Assembly: GCA_020247055.1 (NCBI GenBank)
Contig: JADCJL010000013.1
Coordinates: 1-55,311, forward strand
Length of the DNA: 55,311 bases
Direction of reading: 5' to 3'
DNA from: Acidobacteriaceae bacterium
Lineage (GTDB): Bacteria; Acidobacteriota; Terriglobia; Bryobacterales; Bryobacteraceae
Under the pieces are notes generated by a model. The model saw only the letters and a program-made list of their open reading frames with translations, was not told where the DNA came from and ran no database searches. This document shows, one piece after another, positions 1-8,690 of the stretch. The translations under genes were made by a program, and so were the position numbers. Numbering within the stretch: position 1 is the stretch's first letter; each line of letters begins with the position of its first letter.

Positions 1-2
1 CC

Positions 3-275
3 GACGAAACCAACCAAAAAACCTTCGCCACCATCCAACGCTACGTCGCCGCCAACGAACGCACCTATCGCGCCTCGCTCAAATCGCTCCAGGACGCCAT
101 CAAGCGCCGCCAGCCCCAGCCGGAAACCCAGCCCGTTCCCGCCGTCACGGCGAAACCCGCCGTCCCGGTAAAGCTCAAAGTCGCCGCCGCCGGCCAAGCC
201 CTCTACCGCGAAGAGGACACCGAACTCCCCGCCTGGCCCGCCCCGGCCGTCCCGTCCTTCAACGACCGCTGCTGA
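3..275 (+). CDS. C-terminal end of an unidentified protein (partial at left edge)
   Basis: An open frame enters from the left edge and closes with TGA at 273-275, giving the last 90 residues. The first third reads as an amphipathic helix (QRYVAANERTYRASLKSLQ). It is followed by a Pro/Gln/Val-rich linker and an acidic, proline-rich tail ending in FNDRC. The helix resembles the end of a recurrent acidobacterial family of unknown function whose C-terminus carries a similar 'RYxxxxERxYxRxLxxLQ' helix; this is recall, not a search result. No catalytic motif is visible. Codon use is strongly C-ended, as in the next gene. The function is unknown. Confidence 0.6.
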   Translation, partial: DETNQKTFATIQRYVAANERTYRASLKSLQDAIKRRQPQPETQPVPAVTAKPAVPVKLKVAAAGQALYREEDTELPAWPAPAVPSFNDRC

Positions 276-479
276 CGGCCCCGCCATCGGATCACCCCGC
301 CGCCTGCAACCCGCTGTCTGCTCTTTGAAAATTGACCCCGCCAACCCGGTTCACCCGAAGTGTGCCTGCCCGCCGCCCCCCGTTGGCTTCGTTTCGCAGC
401 GGTTTGGCTTCGTTTCGCAAAACAACCCCCAACGCCCCGGTGATAACATCAAAGTCGCCCCTCGCGGGCATCTGTCCCT
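276..479. other. Intergenic spacer with a 21-bp tandem repeat
   Basis: This 204-base spacer separates the partial first gene from the cytochrome gene at 480. It holds the box CTCTTTGAAAATTGA at 321-335, a two-copy 21-bp repeat at 383-424 (listed separately) and a possible -10 element TAACAT at 444-449, thirty bases before the ATG at 480. No convincing ribosome binding site precedes that ATG, and I see no RNA gene here. Confidence 0.6.
383..424. repeat. Two-copy 21-bp tandem repeat containing TTGGCTTCGTTTCGCA
   Basis: TTGGCTTCGTTTCGCA occurs at 383-398 and again at 404-419, so the period is 21 bp. On the minus strand one frame reads CETKPN-RCETKPT. Short 'ETKPN/ETNPI'-type peptides recur as spurious translations of dispersed intergenic repeats in Planctomycetota and Acidobacteriota (from memory). 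The repeat is markedly poorer in GC than its surroundings. Confidence 0.65.
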
Positions 480-3400
480 ATGATCCTCCGTCACCGTCTC
501 CGCACGGCCAGCGCTCTCGCGTCTGCCGCCCTCGTTGGCTCCGTCTGGACCGCCCACTACCTCTCCGCCCAGCCCGCCGCCGCGCCGCCCCCCCTCGAAC
601 CCGGCTTCCAGCAAACCGTCAAACCCTTCCTCGACAAGAACTGCAAACAGTGCCACAACGCCGATAACCTCTCTGCCGGCGTCCGCGTCGACCATCTCGA
701 TACCAGCCTCGAAGACCGCCACATCCGCCTCTGGGAAGGCATCCGCCACCGCGTCCGCGACGGCAGCATGCCCCCCAAAGGCATGCCCCAGCCCACCGCC
801 GCCGAACGCGAAGCCACCGTCGCCTGGATCACCCGCGCCATCGACATCGCCCGCCTCCGCCCCGCCCCCAAAAACGGACTCGTGCGCCGCCTCACCGTCG
901 CCCAGTACCGCAACACCCTCCGCGAGCTCCTCCAGCTCGAAGACGACCTCACCGAAAGCGTCCCCCCCGACGCCGTCTCCGCCGACGGCTTCGTTAATAA
1001 TAAAGACACCCTCCAGCTCTCCCCCCTCCTCATCGAGTCCTACCTCGAAATCGCCGAAAAAGCCCTCAACCGCACCATCGTCGACCCCACCCAAAAACCC
1101 GCCATCCAGAACTTCCGCATGGACTTCGGCGAGTCCATCAACAAGAACCCCCTGCCCGAAGAGCTCATCCTCGGCGCCGGCAGCCTCCTGCTCGACAACA
1201 AAGACTTCACCGTCACCGAACTCACCCCCAAAAAGCCCTTCCCCTTCACGCCCGCCCCCATGCGCACCAACTACCGCTTCATCGAGGGCTACCAGGGCAA
1301 CGATACGGTCCGCGGCTGGCGCGAGTACTCGAGCATCTACCACTCCGTCTTCGCCTGCATGCGCGGCTCGAACGGCTACCCCAAAGGCAAGCCCTACAGC
1401 ACCGTCCCCGCCGGCCTTCTCCTCCGTCCCGCCATCCCCAACGAAGAGACCTTCGACGCCGAAGGCACCTACGGCCCCAAAGCCAACTTCAAAATCTCCC
1501 TCCGCGAGCTCCCCGACTACGGCCGCTTCCGCGTCACCGTCACCGCCGCCAAGTACAACGACGGCCTCCTGCTCGACCCCGGCGCCGCCCCCCGCACCGC
1601 GCCCAACGCCCTCACCCTCTCGGGCCTCCAGGCGCCCCAAACCCTCACCGTCCCGCAGCCCGGCGTCTATCAGGTCGATGTCCACGCCCCCCAGCGCAGC
1701 GACAAGTTCCCCGCGCCGGACACCTCCCGGCTCAGCGAAGCCCTCGCCGCCTCCTGGTCTTTTAATGACAAGCCCGAAGGCGCTCTCGAAGGCAACGCCA
1801 GCCTGGTCGACTCCCCCTTCGGCAAAGCCCTCGCCCTCCGCGCCGATGGCGATGCCGTCGTCGTCCCCTCGCACGAATCGCTCCGCGTCGGCGCCGGCGC
1901 CTTCACCCTCGCCGCCTGGATCCACCCCAAAGCCCCCCGCCGCGCCGGCCTCCTCTCGCTCGGCGGCAACAACTGGACCCCCGGTTGGAGCCTCTCCCTC
2001 GGCGGTGGCAACGGCGGCCGCAGCAGCCTCCAATTCGAAACCACCGGCCCCGACAACCAGCCCAACGGCACCCTCACCACCGCCCCCGGCGTCGTCCGCA
2101 CCGGCTCCTGGCAGCACGTCGCCGTCGTCGTCGAACGCACCCCCGGCCGCTCCCGCCTCTACATCAACGGCTACCAGGTCGCCCAGGGTCAGATCGGCGC
2201 CGCCAACCTCGACAACCTCCGCCTGGCGCTCCAGATCGGACGCCTCCCCGGCCAGCCCGCCTTCCGCGGCGAAATCGACGACGTCCGGCTCTACCGCCGC
2301 GCCCTCGGCGAAGCCGAACTCCAGGGCCTCCTCGAGCCCGGCCGCAAGCTCGTTCAGGCTCCGCCCGAACCGCCGCAGGAGATCACCCTCACCCTCGGCG
2401 ATCGCCAGTTCTCCGGCGCCCTCAAGCAGCCCGCCTTCCTCGCCGTTCGTCTCCCCGCCGGCCCGCTCTCCGTCCGCGCCGCCACCAACGGCGCCCTCGG
2501 CCTCGATCGCCTCGTCCTCACCCCCATTCCCGCCGCCGACCCCCTCGCCCAGCGCCTCGCAACCTTCGAAAAGCGCAACCCCCGCCTCGGCGTCCACCTC
2601 GGCCTCCGCCGCGACTGCGGCAGCACCTTCGCCCCCGTCGGTGCCCCCAAGGTCGTCTCCAGCTTCGCCGACTCCCGCTTCGTTTTCGAAGGCGCCATCC
2701 AGAACTACCCCAGCCCCGAAGTCGAAAAGGATAACGTCAACTACCTCGCCGGCGTCCGCGAAATCGCCGTCCGCAGCGAGTACTCCGACGACCGCGACAT
2801 CGCCCGCCTCCGCCTCCGCTCCGTCGAGTTCGAAGGTCCCTTCTACGAGTCCTGGCCCCCGGCGCCCCACAAAGCCATCTTCTTTGACTCGCCCCGCCAG
2901 GCCGACCCCAAAGCCTACGCCCGCGAAATCATCCGCCGCTTCGCCACCCGCGCCTACCGCCGTCCCGTCACCGACGCCGAAGCCGCCAACCTGTTCGCCG
3001 TCTTCGACCGCTCCTTCGCCGCCAACGGCAAGTTCCAGGACAGCGTCAAGAGCGCCCTCCAGGTCGTCCTCACCTCCCCGCAGTTCCTCCTGCTGATCGA
3101 AAAGAGCGCCACCCCGGCCCCCGAACCGCTCGACCAGCACGAACTCGCCTCCAAGCTCTCCTACTTCCTCTGGAACGGCCCGCCCGACCAGACCACCCTC
3201 CGCCTCGCCTCCTCGGGCGCCCTGCGCCAGCAGCTCGACGCCGAGGTCACCCGCATGGTCGCCGACCCCCGCTTCGCCCGCTTCTCCCGCGAGTTCGCCG
3301 CCCAGTGGCTCAGCCTCGATAAGTTCAGCGTCCTCGAACCGGACCGCAAACGCTTCCCCAAACTCACCCGCCACAACCGCACTCACCTGCGCCAGGAGCC

Positions 3401-4118
3401 CATCGAGTTCGTCAGCTACCTGCTCCGCAACAACCTCCCCGTCCGCAACCTGATCAAGTCCGACTTCATCGTCGTCAACGAAGCCGTCGCCAACTACTAC
3501 GGCCTCGCCGACAAGACCGAAAGCGGCCTCAACTTCGTCGCCGTCGCCCACGGCCGCCGCGAGCTCGGCGGCGTGCTCACCCAGCCCGCCATCCTCGCCG
3601 GCCTCTCCGATGGCCGCGAGTCCAACCCCGTCAAGCGCGGCGCCTGGCTCGCCCGCAAGATCGTCGCCGAACCGCCCGCCGATCCCCCGCCCAACGTCCC
3701 CGCCCTCAAAGGCGACGAGGGCGGCAAGCTCACCCTCCGTCAGCGCATCGAACGCCACCGCAGCCAGCCCGGCTGCGTCCAGTGTCACCTGAAGATCGAT
3801 CCCTGGGGCGTCGCCTTCGAAGAGTTCGACGCCGGCGGCCGCTTAAAGTCAGAACCCGCTGATGCTCGCTCGCAACTGCCCGATAAGACAGAGGTGGCCG
3901 GCATCGATGACCTGCGGCGCTATCTGGCCGAAGACCGCATCGACCAGGTCGCCTTCAGCGTACTCAAGCATCTGGCCACCTACGCCACCGGTCGCAGTTT
4001 GACCTACAATGAAGTCAACTATCTGAAACAGGACGGCCTGAAGCTCAAGGCCAACGGCTACCGGATGCAGGATATGCTCCGCTACGTCGCCACCAGCAAA
4101 ATCTTCCTTGAAAAGTAG
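480..4118 (+). CDS. DUF1587/DUF1592-type exported cytochrome protein with an inserted LamG domain
   Basis: 1212 residues. A signal peptide is followed by a haem-binding CKQCH at 55-59 in a PSCyt1-like region, then a DUF1587 segment ([12 protein letters not shown]). A LamG/concanavalin-like domain lies at about 437-620. DUF1595 ([15 protein letters not shown]), DUF1592 (about 882-1011, [12 protein letters not shown]), DUF1588 ([17 protein letters not shown]) and DUF1585 ([14 protein letters not shown]) follow. A second CVQCH lies at 1099-1103 between the last two. This architecture is typical of planctomycete-type surface cytochromes, whose function is not established. It is followed after 12 bases by a DUF1552 protein, its usual partner. 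Codons are almost all C-ended up to about position 3842 and more mixed afterwards. A periplasmic or surface redox role in polymer breakdown is inference. Confidence 0.9.
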   Translation: MILRHRLRTASALASAALVGSVWTAHYLSAQPAAAPPPLEPGFQQTVKPFLDKNCKQCHNADNLSAGVRVDHLDTSLEDRHIRLWEGIRHRVRDGSMPPKGMPQPTAAEREATVAWITRAIDIARLRPAPKNGLVRRLTVAQYRNTLRELLQLEDDLTESVPPDAVSADGFVNNKDTLQLSPLLIESYLEIAEKALNRTIVDPTQKPAIQNFRMDFGESINKNPLPEELILGAGSLLLDNKDFTVTELTPKKPFPFTPAPMRTNYRFIEGYQGNDTVRGWREYSSIYHSVFACMRGSNGYPKGKPYSTVPAGLLLRPAIPNEETFDAEGTYGPKANFKISLRELPDYGRFRVTVTAAKYNDGLLLDPGAAPRTAPNALTLSGLQAPQTLTVPQPGVYQVDVHAPQRSDKFPAPDTSRLSEALAASWSFNDKPEGALEGNASLVDSPFGKALALRADGDAVVVPSHESLRVGAGAFTLAAWIHPKAPRRAGLLSLGGNNWTPGWSLSLGGGNGGRSSLQFETTGPDNQPNGTLTTAPGVVRTGSWQHVAVVVERTPGRSRLYINGYQVAQGQIGAANLDNLRLALQIGRLPGQPAFRGEIDDVRLYRRALGEAELQGLLEPGRKLVQAPPEPPQEITLTLGDRQFSGALKQPAFLAVRLPAGPLSVRAATNGALGLDRLVLTPIPAADPLAQRLATFEKRNPRLGVHLGLRRDCGSTFAPVGAPKVVSSFADSRFVFEGAIQNYPSPEVEKDNVNYLAGVREIAVRSEYSDDRDIARLRLRSVEFEGPFYESWPPAPHKAIFFDSPRQADPKAYAREIIRRFATRAYRRPVTDAEAANLFAVFDRSFAANGKFQDSVKSALQVVLTSPQFLLLIEKSATPAPEPLDQHELASKLSYFLWNGPPDQTTLRLASSGALRQQLDAEVTRMVADPRFARFSREFAAQWLSLDKFSVLEPDRKRFPKLTRHNRTHLRQEPIEFVSYLLRNNLPVRNLIKSDFIVVNEAVANYYGLADKTESGLNFVAVAHGRRELGGVLTQPAILAGLSDGRESNPVKRGAWLARKIVAEPPADPPPNVPALKGDEGGKLTLRQRIERHRSQPGCVQCHLKIDPWGVAFEEFDAGGRLKSEPADARSQLPDKTEVAGIDDLRRYLAEDRIDQVAFSVLKHLATYATGRSLTYNEVNYLKQDGLKLKANGYRMQDMLRYVATSKIFLEK

Positions 4119-4130
4119 TCGGAGCCCATC

Positions 4131-5471
4131 ATGAGCCTCTCTCGCAAACTCGACCGCCGCGCCTTCCTCACCGGAGTAGGGGGCGCCGCCCTCGCCCTGC
4201 CCGTCCTCGACGCCATGGGCGCCGAAGTCACCAGCAAGCCGGCCAAGCGCTTCTGCGCCATCTACACCGCCAACGGCATGTCGCTGCCGCGCGCCGAGCA
4301 CGACATCAGCGAGTGGAGCTGGTTCCCGGCGCTTGAAAAGGACGGCCAGTTCCAGTTTGGGCTCTCCACCGCTCCACTCAGCCCCTTCCGCCAGCAGCTC
4401 AGCTTCCTCGGCGGCATGCACCATCCGAGCGGTCCGAAGGCCGACCCCCACACCTGCTCGGACATGTGGCTCACCGGCGCGCCGCTGCATAACCCGAAGC
4501 CCGGCACCTACAACACCGCCGGCCTCGATCAGGTCATCGCGCTCCACACCAAGCAGTACTGCCGCCAGCCCTCGCTGATTCTTTCGATCGACGCCGGCAC
4601 CGGCTTCCTCTCGCGCACCGGCACCATCTCCTACAGCCTCGAAGGCAAGCCCATCCCGGCGGAAAACAACCCGCGCCGCATCTTCGACCGGCTTTTCCGC
4701 GGCGACCGCCAGTCCCTGGCCGCCGAACACGAAAAGCTCCAGCGCCGCATCAAGCTCGTCGACGCCGTCGCCCAAAGCGCCAAGGCGCTCGACCAGCAGC
4801 TTGGCAAGTCCGACCGCGAGCGCATGGACCAGTACATGACCTCGCTCAACGAGGTCGAGTCCCGCCTCATCGCCTCTGAGAAGTGGATCGATATCCCGCT
4901 CAAGAAGCAGGACTACTCGCACCTCAACCTCGACGCGACCTCCGAAGGGGAGCCGGCCGAGTACTACCGCAACATGTTTGATCTGATCGCGCTCGCCTTT
5001 GACGCGGACATCACCCGCTCGGTAGCCTTCATGCTCAACCGCGAAGACGGCATGGGCATCAGCGACACCTTCCCGCTCAAGCTCGGCCTGTCGAAGACGC
5101 ACCACAACCTGTCCCACGCCACCGATAAAGAGGGCCAGATGCAGTTCGCCAAGTACGACCTGTTCCTGAGCCACCAGATCGCCCACTTCCTCAAGCGCCT
5201 CTCCGGCTACCAGGACCGCAACGGCAGCGTGCTCGACAACTCCATCGTGCTGTTCGGCAGCGGCGCCAGCACCACGCACAATCCGCGCAACATCCCCACC
5301 CTGGTCGCCGGCGGCGCCAACCTCGGCTTGAAGCACGGCCACTATTGGAAGGGCGGCGAAGCCCGCATGTCGAACCTCTATGTCAGCATGCTGCGCGCCC
5401 TTGACGTCCCGGTGGAGTCTTTTGCCGACAGCACGGGCACGCTGAACAGCCCGGTCTTTACTCGCTCTTAA
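4131..5471 (+). CDS. DUF1552 family protein, Tat-exported
   Basis: 446 residues. The N-terminus has a twin-arginine signal with RR at 9-10 (DRRAFLTG) and a hydrophobic stretch [15 protein letters not shown]. The body matches DUF1552: [12 protein letters not shown] near the start, [24 protein letters not shown], and a C-terminal [22 protein letters not shown]1552 proteins are distant relatives of DUF1501/sulfatase-like hydrolases and nearly always sit beside a DUF1592-type cytochrome, as here. Tat export suggests folding or cofactor insertion before secretion. The substrate is unknown. The start ATG lies 12 bases after the upstream stop with a weak GGAG at 4120-4123. Confidence 0.9.
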   Translation: MSLSRKLDRRAFLTGVGGAALALPVLDAMGAEVTSKPAKRFCAIYTANGMSLPRAEHDISEWSWFPALEKDGQFQFGLSTAPLSPFRQQLSFLGGMHHPSGPKADPHTCSDMWLTGAPLHNPKPGTYNTAGLDQVIALHTKQYCRQPSLILSIDAGTGFLSRTGTISYSLEGKPIPAENNPRRIFDRLFRGDRQSLAAEHEKLQRRIKLVDAVAQSAKALDQQLGKSDRERMDQYMTSLNEVESRLIASEKWIDIPLKKQDYSHLNLDATSEGEPAEYYRNMFDLIALAFDADITRSVAFMLNREDGMGISDTFPLKLGLSKTHHNLSHATDKEGQMQFAKYDLFLSHQIAHFLKRLSGYQDRNGSVLDNSIVLFGSGASTTHNPRNIPTLVAGGANLGLKHGHYWKGGEARMSNLYVSMLRALDVPVESFADSTGTLNSPVFTRS

Positions 5472-5477
5472 CCCGTC

Positions 5478-6236
5478 ATGAATAACCCCCGGAAAATCGC
5501 GCTGGTCACCGGCGCGGGCAGCGGCATCGGCCGCGCGGTCAGCCTCGCCCTGCAGGCGGCTAACTACTCGGTTGTCCTCGCCGGCCGCCGCGCCGCGGAG
5601 CTTGACGCTACCGCGGCGCAGGCGGTGGCGGGCGGCGGCGAAATGCTGCCGGTGCCCACCGATATCAGCCAGCCCGATCAGGTCGCCGCGCTCTTCGACC
5701 GGCTCGAAGCCGCCTTCGGCCGCCTCGACCTGCTCTTCAACAACGCCGGCATGGGCACGCCCGCCATCCCGATGGAAGAGCTCACCTTCGCGCAGTGGAG
5801 CGCGGCCGTGGGCGTCAATCTTACCGGCTCCTTCCTGTGCGCGCAGCACGCCATGCGCCTGATGAAAAAGCAGCAGCCCCAGGGCGGCCGCATCATCAAC
5901 AACGGCTCCATCTCGGCCCACGTGCCGCGCCCCCACTCGGCGCCCTACACCGCCACCAAACACGCCATCACCGGCCTCACCCGCAGCATCTCGCTCGACG
6001 GCCGCCCCTTCCGCATCGCCTGCGGGCAGATCGACATCGGCAACGCCGCCACCGAGATGACCCAGCGCATGACCGGCGGCGTCCTGCAGGCCGATGGCAG
6101 CCTGCGCCCGGAGCCGCGCATGGACGTCAAACACGTCAGCGATGCCGTGCTCTACATGGCCGGCCTGCCGCTTGAAGCCAACGTGCAGTTCCTCACGGTC
6201 ATGGCCAGCGACATGCCTTTTATCGGCCGCGGCTAG
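5478..6236 (+). CDS. Short-chain dehydrogenase/reductase (SDR)
   Basis: 252 residues, classical SDR length. The cofactor motif TGAGSGIG is at 11-18, NNAG at 88-91, and the catalytic triad is Ser144, Tyr157 and Lys161 (YTATK). Arginine at the end of the second beta strand (AGRRAAEL) suggests NADP(H). It follows the DUF1552 gene by six bases and is probably co-transcribed with it. It ends one base before the converging minus-strand gene. The substrate cannot be read from the sequence; a sugar or alcohol is plausible given the neighbours. Confidence 0.9.
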   Translation: MNNPRKIALVTGAGSGIGRAVSLALQAANYSVVLAGRRAAELDATAAQAVAGGGEMLPVPTDISQPDQVAALFDRLEAAFGRLDLLFNNAGMGTPAIPMEELTFAQWSAAVGVNLTGSFLCAQHAMRLMKKQQPQGGRIINNGSISAHVPRPHSAPYTATKHAITGLTRSISLDGRPFRIACGQIDIGNAATEMTQRMTGGVLQADGSLRPEPRMDVKHVSDAVLYMAGLPLEANVQFLTVMASDMPFIGRG

Positions 6237-6237
6237 C

Positions 6238-7362
6238 CTACACCTTCAAAAACAGCTTCCGCCGGTACATCCACCGCAGCACCCAGTAGAAGACCGCCAG
6301 CACCGCCGCCCCGCGCCAGAACGGCGCCAGGCCCGCGCCGGCAAACTCGAAGAACTGCGCCCCCAGATGGATGCGAAACGAGGCGATCACAAACTCCTCC
6401 CACAGGTGCGCAATCAGGTACGCCGCCATCGAGTTCATCCCGATCACCACCAGCGGAAACGCCCAGCGCCGGTAGCCCTTCCCGTCGATCACCCAACTGA
6501 AGCCCGCCAGCAGCAGGAAGCACAAGCCGCCGCTGAACAGCGTCCAGGCCGGCGTCCAGATCCGCTTGACGATCGGGCAGACGCCCGCCACGTGCAGCAG
6601 CAGTCCCGCCGCCACCCCGGCCGCGCCCGCCTGCAGAAACCGCCGCAGCGGCAGCGCCGGCGCGGCTTCGCGCAGCCAGCGTCCGGCCACCAGCCCCAGA
6701 ATCATCGTCCCCAGCGTCGGAATAAAGCTCAGCGTCAGGTAGCCGCCGCGGTTGCCCTCAAACGGCGTCGCCCGCGGGAACAGGTTCAGAAACCAGCGGT
6801 CAAACGCCGCCCCGTAGTTGTCCGCCTTCATCCAGTGCCCGCCGAAGCCCAACTCCGGCGCCACCGGATAGAGCGCCCACACGAGCCAGTAACCAGCCAG
6901 AATCGCCCCCAGCGCCACCCACTGCCACCGCGGCGGCCGCCGCCCGAGCAGGAACAGAAACGGATAGCCCAGGCCAATCTGCGTCAGCGTATCTTCGAAC
7001 GTAAAGTTGGTCTGTTCGCGGTGGGTGCTGCGCAGAAAAATGCCCAGCGCCACCAGCACCAGCGCCCGCCAGCAGGCGTGCCCGAACAGCGCGCCCGCCG
7101 AAGCGCCCTGCGCCATGCGCCCGGCCAGCGAGTACGGCAGCGCCACACCCACCAGAAACGAAAACGAGGGCTGAATCAGATCGTGCAGCGAACAGCCCTC
7201 CCAGGCGACGTGCGACTGATGATACCCGAGCGTCTGCCAGAACCAGCTCTCCGGATACGCCTTGGCCACCTGCGATAGCGACAGCACCTCGGCCATCATC
7301 AGCAGCATCACGAAGCCGCGGTAAGCGTCGAGCGCCTGGTTGCGAACGGGTGCCGAGGTCAT
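6238..7362 (-). CDS. DUF5009/HGSNAT-like membrane acyltransferase family protein
   Basis: 374 residues with roughly ten hydrophobic segments. The N-terminus [16 protein letters not shown] resembles the first helix of heparan-alpha-glucosaminide N-acetyltransferase-like and DUF5009 proteins ('LDxxRGxxmxlMi'). [11 protein letters not shown] near the C-terminus is also family-like. Such proteins are thought to transfer acetyl groups across the inner membrane to sugars. The gene starts one base after the stop of the upstream PQQ-like gene, so both are likely on one transcript from about 8.63 kb. The acceptor is unknown. Confidence 0.8.
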   Translation of the reverse strand: MTSAPVRNQALDAYRGFVMLLMMAEVLSLSQVAKAYPESWFWQTLGYHQSHVAWEGCSLHDLIQPSFSFLVGVALPYSLAGRMAQGASAGALFGHACWRALVLVALGIFLRSTHREQTNFTFEDTLTQIGLGYPFLFLLGRRPPRWQWVALGAILAGYWLVWALYPVAPELGFGGHWMKADNYGAAFDRWFLNLFPRATPFEGNRGGYLTLSFIPTLGTMILGLVAGRWLREAAPALPLRRFLQAGAAGVAAGLLLHVAGVCPIVKRIWTPAWTLFSGGLCFLLLAGFSWVIDGKGYRRWAFPLVVIGMNSMAAYLIAHLWEEFVIASFRIHLGAQFFEFAGAGLAPFWRGAAVLAVFYWVLRWMYRRKLFLKV

Positions 7363-7363
7363 G

Positions 7364-8629
7364 TTATTTGTTCCGAATGCAGTAGATGGCTTTCTGGCTG
7401 CGCAGATACAGATCGCCGCTGGCCACGGCCGGGCTGGCGATGAACACCTCGTCCTTCATCGTATTCGTGGCCAGGAGCTCCATCTTGTCGGCAATCTTCA
7501 TCACCAGCACATCGCCCTCTTCGGTCGATAGATACAGCTTGCCGTTCACCCCCACCGGCGAGGCCTTGAAGTTATACGGCTTCGGCAAACGCTCCTGAAA
7601 CAGCACCTCGCCCGTCAGCGCGTTCAGGCAGCTGAAGAAACCGTTGTCGCTCACAAAGTAAAGGCGGTCGTTGATGAGCACCGGCGAAGGGGTATAGGAG
7701 TTGGCGCGCTTGTTCTGCCAGACGACGGCGTCGGTTCCCGTCAGGTCGCCTTTGCGGCCGAGCCGGATGGCCATGAGATTCGGGTCGCGGTGGCCGCTCA
7801 TCACATAAACCAGTCCCTTGGCCGTCACCGGCGCGGGAATCACGTTCGTGCCCAGCCCGGCGCACTCCCAGATCAGCTTCCCCGTGGCGAACTCATAGGC
7901 CCGCGTCCTGTTCGTCGCCGCGACGATGATCTGCTTCTGTCCCTCGTGCGTGAGCACGAGCGGCGGCGCCCACGCGCTCGGCTCGTCGCGGTCCACCTTC
8001 CAGAGCTGCTTGCCGGTGCTCTTGTCGAGCGCCAGCAGGTACGATCCCTCTTCCTGATCGAAGCCCAGCAGCAGGGTGTTGTCATGCAGCACGGGCGCCG
8101 TGCCTTCGCCGAAAGCCAGGCGCATCCGCATCGGCGAGAAGCTCTTCTGCCAGGCCGGCTTGCCGTCGATCGTGTAGACGAACAGGCCGCGCGAGCCGAA
8201 GAAGGCATAGACGTGCTTGCCGTCCGTCACCGGCGAGTTCGACGCGAAGCTGCCGTAGCGGAAGTGGTAGCCTTCGTGCGGCGTGGCCCGCAGCGCCTCC
8301 TGCTGCCAGACTACTTTGCCCGTCTTGCGGTTCAAACACAGCACCAGAAACCGGTGCGGCACGTTGGCCGCAAAGCCGCCGCCCGGCCCGCGTCCCCCGC
8401 CCGGCGCCGAAAGCGGCCCCTCGGGTACCGCCGTGGTCACAAAGAGCAGATCGCCCCACAACACCGGCGAAGAGTGCCCCCGGCCCGGTATCTCCGTCTT
8501 CCAGGCGACGTTGGGCGACTCGCTGCTCCACGTCGTCGGCGCCTCGCCGCGCGCCATTCCGTTTTCAAAAGGTCCCCGCCAGGAAGACCAGTCCGCCTGC
8601 AAAAGAAGAAGGGCCAAGGTGAGCATCAT
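7364..8629 (-). CDS. Secreted PQQ-like beta-propeller protein
   Basis: 421 residues with a short signal peptide ([14 protein letters not shown]) and [19 protein letters not shown], typical of exported acidobacterial and planctomycetal PQQ-like repeat proteins. Blade motifs recur: [40 protein letters not shown], ending in [13 protein letters not shown]. There is no clear dehydrogenase active-site Asp pair, so it may be a structural propeller rather than an enzyme. It heads the minus-strand pair with the DUF5009 gene. A TAGCAT hexamer (plus-strand positions 8636-8641) ends six bases before the ATG and no ribosome binding site is evident, suggesting a leaderless transcript. Confidence 0.85.
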   Translation of the reverse strand: MMLTLALLLLQADWSSWRGPFENGMARGEAPTTWSSESPNVAWKTEIPGRGHSSPVLWGDLLFVTTAVPEGPLSAPGGGRGPGGGFAANVPHRFLVLCLNRKTGKVVWQQEALRATPHEGYHFRYGSFASNSPVTDGKHVYAFFGSRGLFVYTIDGKPAWQKSFSPMRMRLAFGEGTAPVLHDNTLLLGFDQEEGSYLLALDKSTGKQLWKVDRDEPSAWAPPLVLTHEGQKQIIVAATNRTRAYEFATGKLIWECAGLGTNVIPAPVTAKGLVYVMSGHRDPNLMAIRLGRKGDLTGTDAVVWQNKRANSYTPSPVLINDRLYFVSDNGFFSCLNALTGEVLFQERLPKPYNFKASPVGVNGKLYLSTEEGDVLVMKIADKMELLATNTMKDEVFIASPAVASGDLYLRSQKAIYCIRNK

Positions 8630-8635
8630 CTTGAG

Positions 8636-8641
8636 ATGCTA
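8636..8641 (-). promoter_or_regulatory. -10-like element of the PQQ-like gene
   Basis: TAGCAT read on the minus strand, within GCGATAGCATCTCAAG, six bases before the ATG at 8629. The same GATAGCATC block precedes the PPC-domain gene at 33068. It fits TANNNT. No good -35 was found. Confidence 0.45.
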
Positions 8642-8677
8642 TCGCACTGTGTGCGCGAAACGGACCGCCCTGGACGG

Positions 8678-8683
8678 TATCAT
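8678..8683 (+). promoter_or_regulatory. -10-like element of the Omp85 gene
   Basis: TATCAT ends seven bases before the GTG at 8691. The intervening CGAAGGA could also serve as a very close ribosome binding site. This supports 8691 as the start. Confidence 0.4.
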
Positions 8684-8690
8684 CGAAGGA

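Noticed and set aside
321-335. CTCTTTGAAAATTGA as a CRISPR or rRNA leader
   Set aside because: Such boxes occur near CRISPR and rRNA loci, but no spacer-repeat array or rRNA sequence follows.
351-3788. Very long antisense frame (over 1100 codons) opposite the DUF1592 gene
   Set aside because: It results from C-ended codon use, which leaves the reverse frames without stops. Its product is low-complexity Gly/Ala/Glu/Val, whereas the plus frame has clear domains.
8283-8690. Earlier start of the Omp85 gene
   Set aside because: The extra residues are antisense to the PQQ-like gene and precede the signal peptide; GTG 8691 is preferred.
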